In this document: positions 1-4,804 of the stretch, piece after piece | Layout: the number at the start of each line of letters is the position of its first letter | How positions within the stretch are numbered: the stretch's first letter is position 1 | Origin: Blastococcus sp. | GTDB lineage: Bacteria > Actinomycetota > Actinomycetes > Mycobacteriales > Geodermatophilaceae | Reading direction: 5' to 3' | DNA: 6,175 nt | Assembly: GCA_025963345.1 (NCBI GenBank) | Contig: JAOPUS010000267.1 | Coordinates: forward strand, 1 to 6,175 | The notes under the pieces: generated by a model | Database searches by the model: none | The model's input: the letters and a program-made list of their open reading frames with translations, nothing else | What the model was told of the DNA's origin: nothing | Program-made: the position numbers and the translations under genes

Positions 1-228
1 TCCGGCCGCCGCAGCTGCCGTCGAGAGCCGATGCCAGGCCGCGTCGACGGCGGGGCGGTCGATCTGCGGTGCGGTCAGCGCCGCGCCGGTGGCCACGGCG
101 TCGGTGCGCGCCCGCTCCACGCCGGACAGGCAGACCGCACAGCCGGCGACGTGCGCGCGATCGGCGTCGGCGACGCCGGCGGGCTCGTCGACGAGCCGGC
201 GGAGCACGCCTTCACTCGGATGACGCAT
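1..228 (-). CDS. Anti-sigma factor with zinc-finger (ZAS-type) N-terminus, partial
   Basis: Reading the minus strand from an ATG at 228 gives 76 residues with no stop before the left window edge, so the C-terminal part is missing. The visible part has HVAGCAVC at residues 26-33, an HxxxCxxC zinc-binding motif (H26, C30, C33) typical of zinc-finger anti-sigma factors. H3, 23 residues before H26, could be the fourth ligand, as an N-terminal His is in ChrR; this is inference. There is no Cys upstream of the motif, so an RsrA-type disulfide switch is not supported by what can be seen. The start lies inside the last codons of the sigma gene (17-base overlap), and AAGGAG sits 10 bases upstream. The expected role is to hold the upstream-encoded sigma factor inactive in the cytoplasm or at the membrane. 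Whether a membrane segment or sensor domain follows cannot be seen. Confidence 0.8.
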   Translation of the reverse strand, partial: MRHPSEGVLRRLVDEPAGVADADRAHVAGCAVCLSGVERARTDAVATGAALTAPQIDRPAVDAAWHRLSTAAAAAG

Positions 229-730
229 GACGGTTCAACTCCTTGCGCAGGGCGGACTCGGCGCGGCGGACGGTGGTGCCGACGCTGCCGGGGGACATGT
301 CGAGAGCGGCCGCGACCTCGACGTAGCTCAGGCCGCTGTGCCGGAGAACCAGGGCGACCGCCTGTTTTCGCGGCAGCCGGGCGAGGGCACCGCGTACCCG
401 GTGCCGTTCTTCGCTCGTGATGACGGCGTCGGCGACGTCCGGTGCGGTCGCCGGATCGCCGCCGACGGCCTCCTCGCGGGCGGCGCGACGCCGGCCCGAG
501 CGGAGCAGGTTGAGCGCCGTGTGGGCCGCGGCGACCGACAGCCAGCCGCCGGCCTCGGCGGCGGGCACCGAGGAGCGGCCGAAGGCCAGGAACACCTCCT
601 GGGCGACGTCCTCGGCCTGGTCCCGGGAACCGAGCACGCGGGCGGCGACGGCGACGACCCGGGCGTAGTCGGCTCGGAACACCCGCTCGAGGTCGGGGCG
701 GACGGCCCGTCGGGTCGGGGAGGTCGACAC
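212..730 (-). CDS. ECF-type RNA polymerase sigma factor (sigma-70 family)
   Basis: This 172-residue protein has the size and layout of a group IV (ECF) sigma factor. Region 2 spans about residues 17-82, with DYARVVAVAARVL and the region 2.2 signature DQAEDVAQEVFLAF (37-50) for core RNA polymerase binding. A variable linker follows. Region 4 spans about 105-165, with a helix-turn-helix (SYVEVAAALDMSPGSVGTTV) that would read the -35 element. The GTG start at 730 was chosen because GGAAGGA lies 7 bases upstream and conserved region 2 begins shortly after it. The frame stays open to a GTG at 865, but that adds 45 unconserved-looking residues without a visible ribosome site. The gene is followed by an overlapping zinc-finger anti-sigma gene, so its activity is probably controlled post-translationally. 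The stimulus and promoters are unknown. No additional C-terminal domain (SnoaL type, as in ECF41) is present. Confidence 0.9.
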   Translation of the reverse strand: MSTSPTRRAVRPDLERVFRADYARVVAVAARVLGSRDQAEDVAQEVFLAFGRSSVPAAEAGGWLSVAAAHTALNLLRSGRRRAAREEAVGGDPATAPDVADAVITSEERHRVRGALARLPRKQAVALVLRHSGLSYVEVAAALDMSPGSVGTTVRRAESALRKELNRHASSE

Positions 731-737
731 GGCGACG

Positions 738-744
738 TCCTTCC
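738..744 (-). promoter_or_regulatory. Ribosome binding site that fixes the sigma factor start
   Basis: The minus strand reads GGAAGGA, then a 7-base spacer, then the GTG at 730. This is the only good Shine-Dalgarno match upstream of conserved region 2 and argues against the longer reading frame that begins at 865. Confidence 0.7.
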
Positions 745-856
745 GGTCGGCCGGCCCCGCTGTCGTCCCGCGCAGGGCTGGGGGCACACCGGCGGTCAGA
801 GCCCAGGAGGAGGGCGGTGCGACGTCCACACCTGTAGAGCACCGCCGGGCTCGCCG

Positions 857-867
857 ATGTGACACAT
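857..867. promoter_or_regulatory. Perfect 11-base palindrome upstream of the sigma gene
   Basis: The sequence ATGTGACACAT has 5-base arms around a central A and is relatively AT-rich for this DNA. It lies in the 190-base gap between the flavin reductase stop and the sigma start, about 127 bases before the sigma start codon, where a promoter or operator would be expected. An operator role is inference only. No convincing -35/-10 pair could be placed in this gap, and no terminator hairpin was seen after the flavin reductase gene. Confidence 0.2.
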
Positions 868-920
868 GGCGATGATCTGCCTGAACGCCGCCCTTCGGGA
901 CGGTCGAACCCGCGATGCCG

Positions 921-1433
921 TCAGCCTCGCACGGCCGGGCGTCCCGTCTCGCCGACGTAGCGCCCGCGCAGCCGGACCAGGGGTGGTGCGGCCGGGTCGA
1001 CGGACAGCACGTCCTGGATCTCGAGCAGCGCGAGGACGTGGTCCCCGGCCTCGACGAGCCGGTCGAGCCGGCAGTCCAGGGCGGCGAGCCCCCCGTGCAG
1101 GACGATCGCGTCGCTGGACGGCGCCCGCGACCAGGGCACCGACTCCAGCAGGTGCCGCGCGCTGGGCCGGCCCGCCGAGGCGAACCGGCTGGCCACGATT
1201 GCGTGCTCGGCCGCCAGCACGGTCAGCCCGCAGCGGCCGACCTCCTTCAGGACCTCGGCCGGATACCCCTCGGCGCTCAGCCCCACGGCGATCAGCGGCG
1301 GCGACGCGGACACGCTCATGACCGAGCTGACCGTCGTCCCGACGTCGTCGATGCCGTCGCGCACGGTCAGGAGGCACACCCCGGTCGCGTACTGGCCCAG
1401 GGCGGCAACGAACTCGGCGCGGTCGACCGGCAT
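921..1433 (-). CDS. Flavin reductase family protein (FMN-binding split-barrel domain)
   Basis: The 170-residue protein matches the flavin reductase-like domain (the HpaC/RutF/NTA-monooxygenase component B type) over its whole length. Visible signatures in order are YATGVCLLTV (residues 15-24), GTTVSSVMSVSASPPLIAV (32-50, the flavin-binding SS..SVS..PPL block), ALDCRLDRLVEAGDHVL (118-134, the C...aGDH block) and PLVRLRGRYV (151-160). Members usually reduce free FMN or FAD with NAD(P)H and hand it to a partner monooxygenase, or use the bound flavin themselves. No monooxygenase gene is present in the window, so the substrate is unknown. The ATG at 1433 fits the family N-terminus, but no good ribosome site precedes it, so the transcript may be leaderless or weakly translated. 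The gene is divergent from the FAD disulfide oxidoreductase and lies upstream of the sigma gene on the same strand. Confidence 0.88.
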   Translation of the reverse strand: MPVDRAEFVAALGQYATGVCLLTVRDGIDDVGTTVSSVMSVSASPPLIAVGLSAEGYPAEVLKEVGRCGLTVLAAEHAIVASRFASAGRPSARHLLESVPWSRAPSSDAIVLHGGLAALDCRLDRLVEAGDHVLALLEIQDVLSVDPAAPPLVRLRGRYVGETGRPAVRG

Positions 1434-1462
1434 GGCGGCCAGTCGACCACACCGACAGGATG

Positions 1463-1499
1463 GGCCGCGTGAGCGGACAGGGGCGTGAGCATCGCGGCC
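1463..1499. repeat. Inverted repeat with internal direct repeats in the divergent spacer
   Basis: GGCCGCG at 1463-1469 pairs perfectly with CGCGGCC at 1493-1499, giving 7-base arms around 23 bases. Inside this region GCGTGAGC occurs twice, at 1467-1474 and 1483-1490, one 16-base step apart. The structure sits in the middle of the 109-base spacer between two divergent flavoprotein genes, where an operator controlling both would lie. Short GC-only arms arise easily by chance in this DNA, so a functional role is only a suggestion. No clear -10 or -35 hexamers were found here. Confidence 0.3.
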
Positions 1500-1542
1500 T
1501 GGAACTCGAAGCGAGGAGCGGATCGCCCGTGGGAGCGAACCG

Positions 1543-2973
1543 GTGGCGGTGACCAGTGCACCGGAGCAGACCTATGACGTCGTCGTCCTCGGCGCCGGCG
1601 CGACGGGGGAGAACCTCGCCGACATCGCCGTCCGGGGCGGCCTGACCGCCGTCCTCGTGGAGAGCGAGCTCGTCGGGGGCGAGTGCTCCTACTGGGCGTG
1701 CATGCCGAGCAAGGCGCTGCTGCGCGGCACGGAGGTGCTCGCCGAGGCCCGATCCGTCGACGGTGCCGCGCAGGCGGTCATCGGCGAGCAGGACGTCGAC
1801 GCGACGCTGGCCCGCCGCGACCGCTTCGCCTCGCACTGGGACGACTCCGGCCAGGTGACGTGGGTCGAGGGCGCGGGTATCGACCTGATCCGCGGCACCG
1901 GGCGGCTGAACGGGGAGCGCAGCGTCGTCGTCACCGCCGCGGACGGCACCGAGACCCGACTCACCGCCCGCCACGCGGTGGCGGTCTGCACCGGATCGAC
2001 GGCCGCGATCCCGCCGATCGACGGGCTCCGGGACATCCACCCCTGGACGCCGCGCGAGGCGACCCGCGCCAAGGAGGTGCCCGGCCGGCTGCTGATCATC
2101 GGCGGCGGGGTCGTGGGCTGCGAGCTGGCCACCGCATGGCGCGGGCTCGGGGCGACGGTGACCCTCCTCGAACAGGGCGAGCGGCTGATGCCCCAGCTGG
2201 AACCGGCCGCCGGCGAGGCGGTGGCGGCGTCGCTGCGCGAACTGGGGGTGGACGTGCGGCTCGGCGTCGGCGTCCCGGCCGCCCGACGTGAGGACGGCGA
2301 GGTCGTGCTGACGACGGAGGACGGCGAGCTCCGGGGTGACGAGGTGCTGGTCGCCACCGGCCGCGAGGCCCGGACGACCGACCTCGGCGTGGACACCGTC
2401 GGCCTGGAGCCCGGGAAGTATCTCGAGGTCGACGACACGATGCAGGTGAACGGGATCCCGTGGCTCTACGGCGCCGGCGACGTCAACGGCCGCAGGCTGT
2501 TCACGCACATGGGCAAGTACCAGGCCCGCCAGGCCGGGGCGGCGATCGTCGCCCGGGCCCGTGGCGAGGAGGTCTCCACCGCGGCCTGGTCGCCCTTCGT
2601 GGCCACCGCCGACACCGTCGCGACGCCGTCCGTCGTCTTCACCAGCCCCCAGGTCGCCAGTGTCGGGCGGACCGTCGCGGAGGCGGAGGAGGCCGGCCTC
2701 CCGCACCGCGTCGTCGAGTACGCGATCGGCGAGGTGGCCGGGGCCAAGCTGTTCGCCGACGGGTACACCGGGACGGCGATCGCGGTGGTCGACACCGAGC
2801 GCGAGGTGCTGCTCGGGATGACCTTCATCGGGCCGGCCGTCGCCGAGCTGCTGCAGGCCGCGACGATCGCCGTCGTCGGCGAGGTGCCGATCAGCCGGCT
2901 CTGGCACGCCGTCCCGGCCTATCCCACGATGAACGAGATCTGGCTGCGCCTCCTCGAGACCTACCGGGGGTGA
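1543..2973 (+). CDS. FAD-dependent pyridine nucleotide-disulfide oxidoreductase (lipoamide dehydrogenase / mercuric reductase-like)
   Basis: The 476-residue protein is a full-length class I disulfide reductase-fold flavoprotein. The N-terminal FAD Rossmann motif GAGATG is at 17-22. The redox-active pair is in GGECSYWACMPSK (45-57), with C48 and C53 spaced CxxxxC as in the class. The NAD(P)-binding motif GGGVVG is at 187-192, and E210 at the end of the next strand suggests NADH preference (inference). The second FAD motif YGAGDVNG is at 309-316 with D313. The dimerisation domain runs from about 363 to the end. Its tail reads HAVPAYPTMNE, where lipoamide dehydrogenases have AHPTLxE: the catalytic His is Tyr (Y460) while the Glu (E465) is kept. 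Mercuric reductase also has Tyr here, but the C-terminal vicinal Cys pair and N-terminal metal-binding domain of MerA are absent. The natural electron acceptor is therefore unknown. The GTG start is preceded by GGGAG at 7 bases. It forms an operon with the NAD kinase. Confidence 0.92.
   Translation: MAVTSAPEQTYDVVVLGAGATGENLADIAVRGGLTAVLVESELVGGECSYWACMPSKALLRGTEVLAEARSVDGAAQAVIGEQDVDATLARRDRFASHWDDSGQVTWVEGAGIDLIRGTGRLNGERSVVVTAADGTETRLTARHAVAVCTGSTAAIPPIDGLRDIHPWTPREATRAKEVPGRLLIIGGGVVGCELATAWRGLGATVTLLEQGERLMPQLEPAAGEAVAASLRELGVDVRLGVGVPAARREDGEVVLTTEDGELRGDEVLVATGREARTTDLGVDTVGLEPGKYLEVDDTMQVNGIPWLYGAGDVNGRRLFTHMGKYQARQAGAAIVARARGEEVSTAAWSPFVATADTVATPSVVFTSPQVASVGRTVAEAEEAGLPHRVVEYAIGEVAGAKLFADGYTGTAIAVVDTEREVLLGMTFIGPAVAELLQAATIAVVGEVPISRLWHAVPAYPTMNEIWLRLLETYRG
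2966..2970 (+). promoter_or_regulatory. Ribosome binding site overlapping the oxidoreductase 3' end
   Basis: GGGGG directly precedes the TGA stop at 2971-2973 and lies 8 bases before a GTG at 2979. It lies 17 bases before the in-frame ATG at 2988, which is too far. The spacing favours GTG as the NAD kinase start and suggests translational coupling with the upstream gene. Confidence 0.55.
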
Positions 2974-2978
2974 CCGGC

Positions 2979-3905
2979 GTGCAGCGCATGACACGGATCG
3001 GCCTGGTCCTGCACCCTCGCCGCGACTGCTCGCCCGCCGTCGGTCAGGTCCTGGCCTGGACGTCGTCCCACGGGGTGGAGCTGGTCGCCTCCACCGACGA
3101 CGTGACCCGGCTGGGCGTGCTCGGGCTGACCCCGGTTCCCGTCGACGAGCTCGCCGGCAGCTGCGACGGGATCATCGCCCTCGGCGGTGACGGCACCCTG
3201 CTCGGCGCGATGCGCCTGGTCAGTGGGCGCCCGGTCCCCGTGCTGGGGGTGAACTTCGGCAACCTCGGATTCCTCGCCGAGGTCGAGGGCGCCGAGCTCG
3301 ACCGGGCCCTGGGCGCCATGGCCGAGGGCGGGTCGACGGTGGAGATGCGCGGCTGCCTCGTCGTGCGGCACACCGGCGGCGAGAGTCTCGCGTTCAACGA
3401 CGCGGTCGTCGCGCGGGTGCCGGGGGAGGGGATGGTCGAGGCGACGTTGTCGGTCGCCGGCCGCCGCTACGGGCACTACCGCTGCGACGCGCTGATCCTC
3501 GCCACCCCGATGGGGTCGACGGCGTACAGCTACGCGGCCGGTGGGCCGGTGGTCAGCCCGGGCGCCGAGGGCATCCTCGTGACGCCGTCGGCACCGCTGA
3601 ACGGCATCGCCCGCAGTGTCCTGCTCGGGCCGAACGAGCCGCTGCGCCTGGAGCTGACCGGCCGCCGCCCGGCGTTCGAGCTCGACGGCGTGCTCACCGG
3701 CCGGCTCGAGGCCGGCGAGGTGCTGGAGGTCGACTGGCGTCCCGATGCCGGGCGGCTCGTGCGCATCGAGGGCTCGCGGGCGGCCGACCGCAGCCGGGTC
3801 AAGCTCTCGCTGCTCGACCTGCCGCTGCTCCCGCAGGAACTCGTGGAGCTGGTGCCCGAGAGCCTTCGCCGCCGGCTCGGCGACGGGGCGTCGGGCCCGG
3901 GCTGA
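2979..3905 (+). CDS. nadK: NAD(+)/NADH kinase (NadK/PpnK family), divergent
   Basis: The product (308 residues from the GTG at 2979, or 305 from the ATG at 2988) phosphorylates NAD to NADP in the cytoplasm. Numbering from the GTG, the kinase signature GGDGT is at 69-73, with D71 the expected catalytic Asp. NFGNLGFLAEV, the family NxGxLGFL block, is at 92-102. FNDAVV (139-144) corresponds to the NE/ND motif, and GSTAYSYAAGGPVVSP at 179-194 is the second hallmark block. One segment is atypical. Where NAD kinases usually have a His five residues before an Arg (PHTLSARP in E. coli style), this protein reads APLNGIARS with Leu in that place. The gene is 5 bases after the oxidoreductase stop and surely co-transcribed. 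The usual actinobacterial nadK neighbours tlyA and recN are absent here, so this may be a second NAD kinase of the genome; that needs the whole genome. It ends 7 bases from a convergent gene. Confidence 0.92.
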   Translation: MQRMTRIGLVLHPRRDCSPAVGQVLAWTSSHGVELVASTDDVTRLGVLGLTPVPVDELAGSCDGIIALGGDGTLLGAMRLVSGRPVPVLGVNFGNLGFLAEVEGAELDRALGAMAEGGSTVEMRGCLVVRHTGGESLAFNDAVVARVPGEGMVEATLSVAGRRYGHYRCDALILATPMGSTAYSYAAGGPVVSPGAEGILVTPSAPLNGIARSVLLGPNEPLRLELTGRRPAFELDGVLTGRLEAGEVLEVDWRPDAGRLVRIEGSRAADRSRVKLSLLDLPLLPQELVELVPESLRRRLGDGASGPG

Positions 3906-3912
3906 GCGGGCG

Positions 3913-4698
3913 TCAGGGCAGCGGGAACGGAGTGTCGTCCGGCACCGGCAGGGGGCCCACCGTCGTCGCCGTGACGTTCATCGTCCGAAACTCCGCGATC
4001 CCGCCGAACAACGACAGGAAAGCGGTGTCGGCGGCGTCGCGGCCCGAGCAGATCCGCGCCAGCGAGCTGGTCGGTGCCAGGCGGGTCGAGTCCACGACGC
4101 ACCAGGTGCCGTCGACGTCGGCCTCGACGACGGCGTGGAAGTCCATCGGTGACAGGCCGGGGGCGTAGACCGCCACGAGCCGGGCGGGGATCTCGAGCGC
4201 CCGCAGCAGGGTGACGGTCAGGTGCGCGTAGTCCCGGCACACGCCCTGGCCGGCCAGCAGGGTGTCGACGGCGGTGTCGACCGGGCGGCTCGCCCCGGAG
4301 GTGTAGACCAGCCGCCGGTGCACCCAGTCGGCGACCGCGGCGACCAGGGCAGCGCGCGGCATGTCCCGGTCGAACTCGGTGGTCGCGAAGCCCTCCAGCT
4401 GGTCCGAGGGGCAGTACCGGCTGGGCCGGACGGCCACCGCCCACTCCGCCGGGGTGACCGTGCGCGCGGGTCCGCCGGTCTGCGTCGAGGCGGAGTAGGT
4501 GATCGTCGTGTCGCCCGCGTTCAGCTGCAGCCGTTGCACGCGGGCGCCTTCGGCGTCGAACTCCTCGGCCTCGATCGACGCTCCGTCAGAGAGCACGGTC
4601 AGCTGCTCGGCGATCGGGTCGGCGACGGCGACCTGCAGCAGCGCGGTGGCCGGGGCGGGGGACCAGATCGTGAGCGTGGCGGCGACGTCGATGCGCAT
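3913..4698 (-). CDS. Transglutaminase-like family protein (papain-fold cysteine protease superfamily)
   Basis: The 261-residue protein has a transglutaminase-like core. GQGVCRDYAHL (151-160) carries the nucleophile C154, DFHAVVEADVDGTW (186-199) carries H188, and CVVDSTRLAP (200-209) carries D203, a complete Cys-His-Asp triad in the right order. The later block SGRDAADTAFLSLFGG (218-233) resembles the conserved GRDAaDtAf stretch of bacterial members. Residues 1-90 look like the beta-rich N-terminal domain of this family in a divergent form. No signal peptide or membrane segment is seen, so it should be cytoplasmic. Bacterial members are thought to be amidases or peptidases acting on isopeptide-like bonds; the substrate here is unknown. 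Many such genes sit beside alpha-E and circularly permuted ATP-grasp genes, but neither is visible here. The ATG at 4698 was preferred over the GTG at 4704 because GAGG lies 8 bases before it. Confidence 0.88.
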   Translation of the reverse strand: MRIDVAATLTIWSPAPATALLQVAVADPIAEQLTVLSDGASIEAEEFDAEGARVQRLQLNAGDTTITYSASTQTGGPARTVTPAEWAVAVRPSRYCPSDQLEGFATTEFDRDMPRAALVAAVADWVHRRLVYTSGASRPVDTAVDTLLAGQGVCRDYAHLTVTLLRALEIPARLVAVYAPGLSPMDFHAVVEADVDGTWCVVDSTRLAPTSSLARICSGRDAADTAFLSLFGGIAEFRTMNVTATTVGPLPVPDDTPFPLP

Positions 4699-4706
4699 CC
4701 GCACAT

Positions 4707-4710
4707 CCTC
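4707..4710 (-). promoter_or_regulatory. Ribosome binding site that decides the transglutaminase start
   Basis: The minus strand reads GGTGAGGA before the gene. The GAGG core is 8 bases from the ATG at 4698 but only 2 bases from the GTG at 4704, so the shorter product is favoured by two residues. Confidence 0.55.
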
Positions 4711-4752
4711 ACCCGGACCTGCGGCTTCCGGGCTGTGGAGTGCGTTACGGCC

Positions 4753-4804
4753 CCCTGCAGGGTCCCGCGCGAGCGTGCGAGCGATGGGGGGTAGGGGGTG
4801 TTTT
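4753..4804. repeat. Short repeats and homopolymer tracts in the spacer behind the EAL gene
   Basis: This half of the spacer between the c-di-GMP gene stop and the transglutaminase start holds a perfect 10-base palindrome CCCTGCAGGG (4753-4762). It also holds a tandem 8-base repeat GCGAGCGT/GCGAGCGA (4769-4784) and a run of G6, TA, G5, TG, T5 (4786-4805). The T run is on the plus strand, while the EAL gene is transcribed on the minus strand, so it is not a normal intrinsic terminator for that gene. The region should hold the transglutaminase promoter, but no recognisable hexamers were found. Confidence 0.35.

Noticed and set aside
731..865. N-terminal extension of the sigma factor to a GTG at 865
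   Set aside because: The extra 45 residues look like translated non-coding DNA, no ribosome site precedes the GTG, and a good one precedes the start at 730.
1501..1530. GGAAC as a possible ECF -35 element in front of the oxidoreductase
   Set aside because: No matching -10 element is found at the usual 16-17 base distance; a single five-base match carries little weight.
1460..1552. A 30-codon frame in the divergent spacer that overlaps the oxidoreductase start, as a possible leader peptide
   Set aside because: The ribosome site is poor (AGG only a base or so before the ATG), the peptide has no recognisable feature, and frames this short are expected by chance here.
2460..2978. Upstream extension of the NAD kinase reading frame into the oxidoreductase gene
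   Set aside because: The extension is a frame-shifted reading of the oxidoreductase with Arg-rich sequence and no kinase homology; the ribosome site and family N-terminus place the start at 2979 or 2988.
796..2994. A 732-residue open frame on the minus strand opposite the oxidoreductase gene
   Set aside because: It runs antisense to a gene with clear family motifs, its composition is dominated by Arg, Gly, Pro and Asp, it shows no domain, and such long antisense frames are expected where third codon positions are nearly all G or C.
4222..4794. A 190-residue plus-strand frame opposite the transglutaminase gene
   Set aside because: It is antisense to a gene with a complete catalytic triad and shows only low-complexity Gly/Arg/Val-rich sequence.
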